NCBI GenBank assembly: GCA_016793305.1
Contig: JAEUHU010000164.1
Location: forward strand, 1 to 5,504
Length of the DNA: 5,504 nucleotides
Reading direction: 5' to 3'
From: Planctomycetota bacterium
GTDB taxonomy: Bacteria > Planctomycetota > UBA1135 > UBA2386
Position numbers and translations under genes: made by a program. The notes under the pieces are model-generated. The model did not search any database. It had not been told where the DNA came from and was given only the letters and a program-made list of their open reading frames with translations. Positions 1 to 5,504 of the stretch are shown here, piece by piece; positions within the stretch are counted from its first letter, which is position 1, and each line of letters begins with the position of its first letter.

Positions 1-1
1 G

Positions 2-295
2 GACGGGCAGGGGCTGCGCGCCTTGACCGACTGGCAGTTCTGCCTCGACAGCGACGGGGTCTCGACCAAGACCGACATGCTGGTTCAGGCACGGCGGGCG
101 GCCGGGGACGCGGCCCGGGTGGTGATGGTGGGCGACCGCGAACCCGACCTCGAGGCCGCGCGGGCGCTGGGCTGGCCGTTCGTCTGGCGGCGCAACGACC
201 GATGCCATCTGGCGGACGCCGAACTGGTCTGGGGCGGTGACCCGGACGAGCTGCTGGCCGGCCTCGGGCTGCCGAAGCTGGCGGCTTCGCAATAG
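2..295 (+). CDS. HAD-family hydrolase, C-terminal part (cut by window start)
   Basis: The frame is open from base 2 with no start needed, so the gene begins upstream and only about 97 C-terminal residues are visible. A TTG at 23 is an internal leucine codon rather than a convincing start. Two late HAD motifs can be seen in visible-residue numbering: the motif III lysine in STKTDML (K23) and motif IV in [14 protein letters not shown] (about 42-55), with acidic residues D45 and D49 placed to bind Mg2+. The GW-PFVWRRN segment after motif IV is typical of phosphatases of the phosphoglycolate phosphatase type (HAD subfamily IA-like). The nucleophile motif I (DxDxT/V) is off the window, so the enzyme class and substrate cannot be stated. 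It ends 54 bases before the small membrane protein gene on the same strand. Family assignment is fairly sure; the specific function is unknown. Confidence 0.75.
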   Translation, partial: DGQGLRALTDWQFCLDSDGVSTKTDMLVQARRAAGDAARVVMVGDREPDLEAARALGWPFVWRRNDRCHLADAELVWGGDPDELLAGLGLPKLAASQ

Positions 296-349
296 ACTCG
301 CCCGGGTCGCGTAGCCGCTCCTCTTCCGACCGCTGGTCCAGAACCGCCC

Positions 350-742
350 ATGGAATTCGCTTCGATCCTCGCCGTGGTCTTCGGCTTCGTGTTGACCAAG
401 CTCGTACTCGAACAGCGGGCCGCGGCGCGCCGCGACAACCTGCGGCTGCTCGAGGAGGCGCTGAAGAACCAGGCTCTCGATCGCGCCTCGCTCGAGAACC
501 TGAGCTGGCAGCTGACCGGCAAGCGGCCGATGCGTGCGTCGCAGGCGGGTGCGAAGTTCCTGTCGATGGTGCTCGCGGTCGGCTGGCTGGCGTTGTTCGT
601 CGGCATCGGCGTGTGGATCGCCGGCGAGATGATCCACGAGAACGAGCTCCGGGTCGGTGGCATCCTCGTGGCGATCTGCGGCTTCGGGCTCGTGACCTAT
701 CCGTTCGCGCTGCGCGAACTCGAAGCGCGCAAGCAGGCGTAG
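350..742 (+). CDS. Small three-helix membrane protein of unknown function
   Basis: This 130-residue protein is not one I can name. Three hydrophobic stretches are visible: residues about 3-20, 71-92 and 102-121. The segment between the first two (21-69) is charged and helix-like, rich in Arg, Lys and Leu, and could form an amphipathic helix or short coiled coil. Positive charges cluster in this segment and in the C-terminal tail (RELEARKQA), while the short loop between helices 2 and 3 carries acidic residues. By the positive-inside rule this predicts the N-terminus outside, and the charged segment and C-terminus in the cytoplasm. The architecture recalls small bacterial proteins with an N-terminal helix, a basic cytoplasmic linker and a C-terminal helical hairpin (DUF6249-like), but this is a resemblance only. 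The ATG at 350 has no clear Shine-Dalgarno sequence. Hydropathy, length and strand agreement with its neighbours support a real gene. No link to biotin is evident. Confidence 0.7.
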   Translation: MEFASILAVVFGFVLTKLVLEQRAAARRDNLRLLEEALKNQALDRASLENLSWQLTGKRPMRASQAGAKFLSMVLAVGWLALFVGIGVWIAGEMIHENELRVGGILVAICGFGLVTYPFALRELEARKQA

Positions 743-822
743 GCTCGGTCGGCGGGACCCGCTCGGTATTCTTGCCCGAGGGCCAGCTCGCGCCGCGTCG
801 TGGTCGTGCGCCGAAGCCTCGC

Positions 823-828
823 TATCGT
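823..828 (+). promoter_or_regulatory. Possible -10 element (TATCGT) before bioB
   Basis: TATCGT matches four of six positions of the TATAAT consensus and lies 15 bases before the bioB ATG. A transcript starting about 7 bases downstream of it would have a leader of only about 10 bases, which would fit the lack of a Shine-Dalgarno sequence at this start. No convincing -35 box is present at normal spacing; TTGCCC at 772-777 is too far away. This is a guess from composition in a GC-rich gap and is not a firm call. Confidence 0.2.
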
Positions 829-843
829 GCTCGGCCCTCGAAC

Positions 844-1812
844 ATGACCGAGACCGCGCCGATCGCTTCCCCGACCCCCGTCACGCTCGCCGAGGTCGTG
901 GCCCTGCTGGACCAGCCGCTGCTCGAGCTGGTCCATCGCGCCGCGACGGTGCACCGCCGCCACCACGACGCCGGCCGCGTGCAGTGTTCGCAGCTGCTGT
1001 CGATCAAGACCGGTGGCTGCCCCGAGGACTGCGGCTACTGCTCGCAGAGCGCCCACCACGACAGCCCGGTGCAGCGCGAACCGTTGCTCGACACCGGCAC
1101 CGTGCTCGACAAGGCGATGGCTGCGAAGGCGAACGGCGCCGACCGCTTCTGCATGGGGGCGGCGTGGCGCGAGGTGAAGAAGGGCCCGGACTTCGACCGC
1201 GTCGTCGACATGGTGCGCGGCGTCAAGGCGCTCGGCCTGCAGACCTGCGCCACGCTCGGCATGCTCGACGCGCAGCAGGCCGAACGCCTGCGCGACGCGG
1301 GCCTCGACTACTACAACCACAACCTCGACACCGGCCGCAGCCACTACGGCAACGTTGTCAGCACGCGCGACTACGACGACCGCCTGCGCACGCTGGCGAA
1401 CGTCCGCCGGGCCGGCATGAACGTCTGCTGCGGTGGCATCCTCGGGCTCGGCGAGAGCCGCGCCCAGCGCGCCGAGCTCCTGTGCGAGCTGGCGAACCTG
1501 CGGCCGTGGCCGGAGTCGGTGCCGATCAACACGCTGGTGCCCGTCGAGGGCACGCCGATGCAGCAGCAGGCCTCGATCGACTGGAGCGAACTCGTGCGCA
1601 CCGTCGCCGCGGCACGCCTGCTGATGCCGACCAGCGTCGTGCGCCTGTCCGCGGGCCGCACCAGCCTCGACGAAGCCACCCAGGCGATGTGCTTCCTGGC
1701 TGGCGCCAACTCGATCTTCGTCGGCGACGAACTGCTGACCACGCCGAACCCGAGCCCGGCGAGCGACGCAGCGCTGCTCGACAAGCTGGGGCTCGCTCCG
1801 GTCGCGCGGTGA
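844..1812 (+). CDS. bioB: Biotin synthase BioB
   Basis: This 322-residue radical S-adenosylmethionine enzyme inserts sulfur into dethiobiotin to make biotin, the last step of the pathway. The radical-SAM cysteines that hold the [4Fe-4S] cluster are C59, C63 and C66 in [13 protein letters not shown]. The cysteines expected to bind the sulfur-donating [2Fe-2S] cluster are also present: C103 (RFCMGAAWR), C135 (QTCATLG) and C195 (NVCCGG), with the conserved arginine in VRLSAGR (267-272). The family signatures YNHNLDT (157-163) and LLTTPNP near the C-terminus agree. All key residues are intact. The length is slightly shorter than E. coli BioB (346) because the C-terminal tail is short. The ATG at 844 was chosen because the protein upstream of it is low-quality read-through with no BioB similarity; no Shine-Dalgarno sequence precedes it. 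The stop overlaps the bioF-bioD start by four bases, so it is the first gene of the biotin operon visible here. Confidence 0.97.
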   Translation: MTETAPIASPTPVTLAEVVALLDQPLLELVHRAATVHRRHHDAGRVQCSQLLSIKTGGCPEDCGYCSQSAHHDSPVQREPLLDTGTVLDKAMAAKANGADRFCMGAAWREVKKGPDFDRVVDMVRGVKALGLQTCATLGMLDAQQAERLRDAGLDYYNHNLDTGRSHYGNVVSTRDYDDRLRTLANVRRAGMNVCCGGILGLGESRAQRAELLCELANLRPWPESVPINTLVPVEGTPMQQQASIDWSELVRTVAAARLLMPTSVVRLSAGRTSLDEATQAMCFLAGANSIFVGDELLTTPNPSPASDAALLDKLGLAPVAR

Positions 1813-3629
1813 GTTCGCTCGACCAGGAACTGCTCGCCGAACAGCACGAACGACGCGCCGCCGGCCTGTGGCGCGACGACTCGATGTTCGACGTGGCGCC
1901 GGGCGTCGACTTCGGCAGCAACGACTATCTCGGCCTCGCGCGCGATCCAGCGATCGTCGCGGCGATGGCCAGGGGGGTGCGCGAGTTCGGGGCCGGCGGC
2001 CGTTCGGCACGCTTGCTCGCCGGGGGTTCGCCGTTGCACTCGCACGCCGAGCGCGCGGTCGCGGCGTGGCTGCAGGCCGAAGCGGCGCTGCTGTTCCCGT
2101 CGGGCTATCAGGCGAACGTCGGCCTGATCGGTGCCCTGGTCGGGCCCGGCGACGCGATCGTCAGCGACCGCGACATCCACGCGTCGTCGATCGACGGCGC
2201 TCGCTTGTCTCGTGCTCGCGTGTTCGTGCACGCGCACGGCGACCTCGTCGACCTCGAGCACCAGCTGGCCCGCGCGCAGGGTGCCCGGCGCGTGCTGGTG
2301 TTGACCGAGGGCCTGTTCAGCATGGGTGGCGATCGCGTGCCGCTCGCTGCGATCGACGCGCTGTGCGCGCAGTACGGCGCCTGGCTCGTCGTCGACGAGG
2401 CCCACTCGATCGGGCTGCTCGGCCCCGACGGGGCCGGGGCCTGGGCCGACGAAGCGCGTGGCGTCGGCCGCGTCGTCGCGCGCATCGTCACCGGCGGCAA
2501 GGCGCTCGGCGTCGGCGGCGCCTTCGTCGTCGGTAGCCACGCGCTGCGCGCGCACCTCGTCAACCACGCGCGCTCGTTCCTGTTCACGACCGCGCCCCCG
2601 CCGGCCGTCGCGGCCGGGCTGCTCGCGGCCGTCGAGCGCTGCCGCGGCGCGCGCAACGAACGCACGCGCTTGCTCGGACTGGCGCGGCGACTCGCCGAAC
2701 GGCTCGAGCTGCCGGTACCGGCAGGCGCCATCGTGCCGTTCCCGGTCGGCGACAGCGGGGCTGCCGTGGCGCTCGCGGCGGCGTTGCGCGACCAGGGCTT
2801 CTACGTGCCGGCGGTGCGGCCGCCGACGGTGGCAAAGGGTCGGGCGATGCTGCGCATCGTCTGCCATGCCACGCACAGCGACGCGCAGGTCGACCGGCTG
2901 GTCGAGCTGCTGCGCCCGCATGCCCCATCGGGCGCGGTGCTGGTCCCAGCAGGCCGCGCTCCGGCGACGCGTGCCGGCAAGGCCCTGGTGGTGGTCGGCA
3001 CCGACACCGGCGTCGGCAAGACCGTCGCGAGTGCGCTGCTGCTGCGCGCGGCCCTGCGGGCCGGGCGCGACGTCGCCTACTGGAAGCCCGTGCAGACCGG
3101 CGACGACGACGACACGGCGACCGTCGGCGCGCTCGCGAACGCGCCCGCCGGGGTCCTGCTGGCGAACGCCGTGAAGCTGCCGTTGCCGGCTTCGCCGCAC
3201 GCGGCGGCGGCTGCCGCCGGCGTGACGATCGAGGTCGACGACCTGCTCACCACCTTCGCAGCCCATCGGCGAACGGACCAGGCACTGCTGGTCGAACTCG
3301 CCGGCGGCCTGCTGGTGCCGCTGACGCTGACGCCGCGCCTCGTGACCCAGGCCGACTGGCTCGAACGCAGCGGCGCCGACGTGGTGCTGGTCGCGCGCGC
3401 CGGGCTCGGCACGTTGAACCACACGCTGCTGACCGTCGAAGCGCTGCGCCGCCGCGGTCTCACGCCGCGCGCGCTGCTGCTGGTCGGCGAGTCGTTCCTC
3501 GACAACGCCGCGACGCTGCGTCGGCTGGTGCCCGCCCCGGTGTTCGAGGTGCCGCCGTTCGCGCCGCTGACCGCCGCGGCGATCGACGCGTTCGTGCAGG
3601 CGCACGAGCTCGGCGAGGTGTGGCGATGA
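1809..3629 (+). CDS. bioFD: BioF-BioD fusion: 8-amino-7-oxononanoate synthase / dethiobiotin synthetase
   Basis: One unbroken 606-residue frame carries two biotin enzymes. Residues about 1-371 are BioF, a PLP enzyme that condenses L-alanine with a pimeloyl thioester to give KAPA. Its marks are GSNDYLGL (36-43), the glycine-rich [13 protein letters not shown] (61-73), D120/H124 in [15 protein letters not shown] (196-202) and the PLP lysine K231 in [11 protein letters not shown]. Residues about 391-606 are BioD, which makes dethiobiotin from DAPA, CO2 and ATP. Its marks are the P-loop GTDTGVGKT (397-405), YWKPVQTG (424-431, K426), acidic residues for Mg2+ just after it, SPHAAA for substrate binding, VELAGG (E496) and LNHTLLT. 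A linker of about 19 residues, rich in Ala and Pro, joins them. The GTG start at 1809 overlaps the bioB stop (GTGA); the N-terminus that follows looks like a normal BioF start, while the open frame before it is the wrong frame of bioB. There is no strong Shine-Dalgarno sequence, so coupled translation is likely. BioF is about 10 residues short before SNDYLG compared with E. coli. Both active sites look complete. Confidence 0.95.
   Translation: MSSLDQELLAEQHERRAAGLWRDDSMFDVAPGVDFGSNDYLGLARDPAIVAAMARGVREFGAGGRSARLLAGGSPLHSHAERAVAAWLQAEAALLFPSGYQANVGLIGALVGPGDAIVSDRDIHASSIDGARLSRARVFVHAHGDLVDLEHQLARAQGARRVLVLTEGLFSMGGDRVPLAAIDALCAQYGAWLVVDEAHSIGLLGPDGAGAWADEARGVGRVVARIVTGGKALGVGGAFVVGSHALRAHLVNHARSFLFTTAPPPAVAAGLLAAVERCRGARNERTRLLGLARRLAERLELPVPAGAIVPFPVGDSGAAVALAAALRDQGFYVPAVRPPTVAKGRAMLRIVCHATHSDAQVDRLVELLRPHAPSGAVLVPAGRAPATRAGKALVVVGTDTGVGKTVASALLLRAALRAGRDVAYWKPVQTGDDDDTATVGALANAPAGVLLANAVKLPLPASPHAAAAAAGVTIEVDDLLTTFAAHRRTDQALLVELAGGLLVPLTLTPRLVTQADWLERSGADVVLVARAGLGTLNHTLLTVEALRRRGLTPRALLLVGESFLDNAATLRRLVPAPVFEVPPFAPLTAAAIDAFVQAHELGEVWR
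3615..3618 (+). promoter_or_regulatory. Ribosome binding site for bioA (GAGG)
   Basis: GAGG lies inside the last codons of the bioF-bioD gene, seven bases before the ATG at 3626. This is good spacing for ribosome binding, and it favours the ATG at 3626 over the in-frame GTG at 3620, which would sit directly against the GAGG. It is the only clear Shine-Dalgarno sequence found at a gene start in this window. Confidence 0.6.
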
Positions 3630-4891
3630 ACGGCGACCTCGCGGCGCGCGATCGGCGCGTCTTGTGGCATCCCTACACCCAGCACGGCATCGAGCCCGAG
3701 CCGCTGGCGGTGGCCTCCGCCGACGGCGCCTGGCTTCAGCTCGCCGATGGCCGGCGGCTGCTCGACGGCATCTCGTCGTGGTGGGCGACGCTGCACGGCC
3801 ACTGCCAGCCGCGCATCGCCGCGGCGATCGCCGCGCAGGCCGCTCGCCTCGACCACGTGCTGTTCGCCGGCGCCACGCACGAGCCCGCGGTGCAGCTGGC
3901 CGAGCAGCTGTTGGCGATCGCGCCGCGCGGGTTGTCGCGCGTCTTCTACTCCGACGACGGTTCGACCGCCGTCGAGGTCGCGCTGAAGATGGTGCTGCAG
4001 GCGTGGGCACAACGTGGGGCACCAGAGCGCGCGGTGTTCGTGGCGCTCGAAGGCGCCTACCACGGCGACACGTTCGGCGCGATGGCGGCCGGCGATCCGG
4101 ATCCGTTCTTCACGGCGCTGGCGCCGCTGTTCTTCCGCGTGCAGCGGGTGCCGGTCGATGCCGACGGAGCGTCGGTCGCGGCCGCCCTGGAAGCGCTCGG
4201 CGACCGCGCGGCCGGCGTGATCGTCGAACCGCTGCTGCAAGGGGCCGCCGGGATGCGCGTGCAGCCGCCTGGCTTCCTGCCTGGCGTGCGTGCTGCGTGC
4301 ACGGCGCACGGCGTGCCGCTGGTCGCCGACGAGGTGTTCACCGGCTTCGGCCGCACCGGGGCGATGTTCGCGTGCGAACGCGCCGGCGTGTGGCCCGACG
4401 TGTTGTGCCTCGCGAAGGGGCTGACCGGCGGCACGCTGCCGCTCGCGGCGACGTTGGCGAGCGAGGACCTGTTCGCGGCGTTCCTGCACCACGAGCGCTC
4501 GCGGTTCTTCCCGCACGGCCACACCTTCACCGCCAACCCGATCGCGTGTGCGGCGGCGCTGGCGTCGCTGCAGCTGTGCCGCGAGCACGACACGCCGCGC
4601 CGGCTCGCGTCGATCGGCGAACGCCTGTTCGTGCGCGTCCAGGATCTGGCGGCGCACCCGCGGGTGCGCGACCTGCGCCAGCTCGGCGGCATGGTGGCGC
4701 TCGACCTGGTCGACGAACGGCCCGGCTACCTCGCTGCGGCGACCCCGAAGCTGCGCGCCGCGGCGATCGCCAGAGGGGTGCTGTTGCGCCCGCTCGGCAA
4801 CGTGCTCTATGCGCTGCCGCCGGCCTGCGTCGAGGAGCCCGAGATCGACCTGCTGGCGGCGACGATGCGGGCGCTGGTCGTCGAAGGCTGA
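3626..4891 (+). CDS. bioA: Adenosylmethionine-8-amino-7-oxononanoate aminotransferase BioA
   Basis: This 421-residue class III (fold type I) PLP aminotransferase converts KAPA to DAPA, in this family usually with S-adenosylmethionine as amino donor. The BioA signature LWHPYTQH (13-20) with Y17, and SSWWAT with W52-W53, match the substrate-site positions of the E. coli enzyme. Others are DDGSTAVEVALKM (PLP phosphate binding), AYHGDTFGAM (Y145), DEVFTGFGRTG (D235, binds the PLP ring nitrogen), the PLP lysine K264 in LAKGLTGGT, HTFTANPIACAAA, and the substrate-carboxylate arginine R388 in LLRPLG. The length is close to the E. coli protein (429). The HPYT and SSWW motifs separate it from general omega-aminotransferases and from lysine-dependent relatives only by inference. 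The ATG overlaps the bioF-bioD stop as ATGA and has a GAGG site, so it is the third gene of the operon. It supplies the step between the two activities of the fused protein. Confidence 0.96.
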   Translation: MNGDLAARDRRVLWHPYTQHGIEPEPLAVASADGAWLQLADGRRLLDGISSWWATLHGHCQPRIAAAIAAQAARLDHVLFAGATHEPAVQLAEQLLAIAPRGLSRVFYSDDGSTAVEVALKMVLQAWAQRGAPERAVFVALEGAYHGDTFGAMAAGDPDPFFTALAPLFFRVQRVPVDADGASVAAALEALGDRAAGVIVEPLLQGAAGMRVQPPGFLPGVRAACTAHGVPLVADEVFTGFGRTGAMFACERAGVWPDVLCLAKGLTGGTLPLAATLASEDLFAAFLHHERSRFFPHGHTFTANPIACAAALASLQLCREHDTPRRLASIGERLFVRVQDLAAHPRVRDLRQLGGMVALDLVDERPGYLAAATPKLRAAAIARGVLLRPLGNVLYALPPACVEEPEIDLLAATMRALVVEG

Positions 4892-4939
4892 GCCCGGCCG
4901 ATCGGTGACACGCGGCCAGGGCCGTGCTTCACTGCGCAC

Positions 4940-5494
4940 GTGACCCTGCCCTCCGCCGACGAACTGCAACAGCGCGCCACCGACCTGTTGGCGGGCTGGC
5001 GCGTGCGCGAGACGGCGGTGCTGGTGCAGTGGAACGACCGGCTGACCACGACCGCGGGGCGCGCGTTCCTGCGGGCGGGGCGCATCGAGCTGAACCCGGT
5101 GCTACTGGCGCGCGCCCCCGACCGGCTGCCGATGGTGCTGGTGCACGAGACCGCGCACATCGCCGCGTTCCGGCTGTTCGGGGCGAACATCCCGGCTCAC
5201 GGGAGGCACTGGCGGTCGTTGATGCGGCTCGCCGGGCACGAGCCGGCGGTCACGCACGACATCCCCGTCGACGACCTGCGCGCGCCGAGGCCGCGTCGTC
5301 GCCGTCGTTACGTCTTCCTGCGTGTCTGTGAGGTGTGTGGCGATCGGCAGCTGCAGCCAGCCCCGCGCTACGGTCGCTGCAGTGGCTGCGAAGCCCGCGA
5401 CAGCTTCCTGGTGATGAAGGCGCCGGCGACGGCGGCCGGCGAGGCGGCGCTGTCGCGCTTGACGCTCGCCGACGTGCGCGCGGCGCACGGCTGA
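4940..5494 (+). CDS. SprT-like zinc metalloprotease-domain protein
   Basis: This 184-residue protein has the SprT/Spartan-type catalytic motif: HETAH (69-73) with E70 as the likely catalytic base, followed by AHGRHW (86-91), whose H87 is the likely third zinc ligand. A basic run with five arginines (about 138-125 residues before the C-terminus region, just ahead of YVFLRVC) leads into a zinc ribbon with C130/C133 and C147/C150 (CxxC-x13-CxxC), the usual C-terminal partner of the domain. The family includes eukaryotic Spartan, which cuts DNA-bound proteins; roles of bacterial members are poorly known, so the substrate here is unknown. There is no signal peptide, and the protein should be cytoplasmic. 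The GTG at 4940 was chosen because the first in-frame ATG comes too late (codon 65, just before HETAH); it has no Shine-Dalgarno sequence. It starts 48 bases after bioA on the same strand, so co-transcription is possible but no link to biotin is shown. Confidence 0.85.
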   Translation: MTLPSADELQQRATDLLAGWRVRETAVLVQWNDRLTTTAGRAFLRAGRIELNPVLLARAPDRLPMVLVHETAHIAAFRLFGANIPAHGRHWRSLMRLAGHEPAVTHDIPVDDLRAPRPRRRRRYVFLRVCEVCGDRQLQPAPRYGRCSGCEARDSFLVMKAPATAAGEAALSRLTLADVRAAHG

Positions 5495-5504
5495 TCGCAG
5501 GCTC

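Noticed and set aside
762..780. Inverted repeat CTCGG/CCGAG before bioB as a terminator
   Set aside because: Five-base stem with a nine-base loop and no T tract after it; too weak to call as a terminator.
613..843. N-terminal extension of BioB back to 613
   Set aside because: It overlaps the membrane protein gene in another frame and encodes Arg-rich sequence unlike BioB, whose normal N-terminus starts at the ATG at 844.
984..1808. In-frame N-terminal extension of the BioF-BioD frame back to 984
   Set aside because: This stretch is bioB read in the wrong frame, rich in Arg and Pro. BioF similarity starts immediately after the GTG at 1809.
697..2010. Minus-strand open frame (437 codons) opposite bioB
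   Set aside because: Arg/Val/Ala-rich product without family features; it is a shadow of bioB.
3620..3625. GTG at 3620 as the bioA start
   Set aside because: It would sit next to the GAGG with no spacing; the ATG two codons later has proper spacing and the common ATGA overlap.
1371..4022. Very long minus-strand open frame (883 codons) opposite the biotin genes
   Set aside because: Its product is rich in Arg, Ala, Gly, Gln and His with no recognisable domain, and it lies opposite three genes with clear enzyme motifs. Long antisense frames are expected where codon third positions are nearly all G or C.
3664..4908. Plus-strand frame of 414 codons overlapping bioA
   Set aside because: It is the +1/+2 shadow of bioA; the product is dominated by Arg and Ala and has no aminotransferase motifs.
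4911..4926. Inverted repeat between bioA and the sprT-like gene as a terminator
   Set aside because: CGCGGC and GCCGTG can form a six-pair stem (one G-U) with a four-base loop, but no T tract follows and such short GC stems are common by chance in this composition.
3077..4969. Minus-strand open frame (630 codons) opposite BioD and bioA
   Set aside because: Same composition artefact; low-complexity Arg/Gly/Gln-rich product and no motif.

Overview
This is a GC-rich bacterial window (roughly 70% GC by eye, with G or C at most third codon positions). All genes that can be supported lie on the + strand and are tightly packed. The phylum cannot be fixed from this sequence. High GC, few Shine-Dalgarno sequences and a fused biotin gene would fit several groups, for example Planctomycetota or Myxococcota, but this is only a guess.

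The layout runs as follows. The window opens inside the last ~97 codons of a HAD-family hydrolase (2-295). A small three-helix membrane protein of unknown function follows (350-742). After a ~100-base gap comes a compact biotin-synthesis cluster: bioB (844-1812), a bioF-bioD gene fusion (1809-3629) and bioA (3626-4891). Each junction inside the cluster is a 4-base stop/start overlap (GTGA, then ATGA), so these three genes are almost certainly one operon with coupled translation. A SprT-like zinc metalloprotease (4940-5494) starts 48 bases later and may be co-transcribed or have its own start.

Together the three biotin genes encode all four late steps from the pimeloyl thioester to biotin. The BioF domain makes 8-amino-7-oxononanoate (KAPA), BioA converts it to 7,8-diaminononanoate (DAPA), the BioD domain closes the ureido ring to dethiobiotin, and BioB inserts sulfur. 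The genes for making the pimeloyl chain (bioC, bioH or bioW/bioI types) and a recognisable BirA or BioR operator are not in the window.

The most notable feature is the fusion of BioF with BioD in one 606-residue protein. It joins steps 1 and 3 of the late pathway and leaves the step between them to BioA, which is encoded immediately downstream. No mobile elements, RNA genes or CRISPR arrays were seen, and no gap between genes exceeds about 101 bases.
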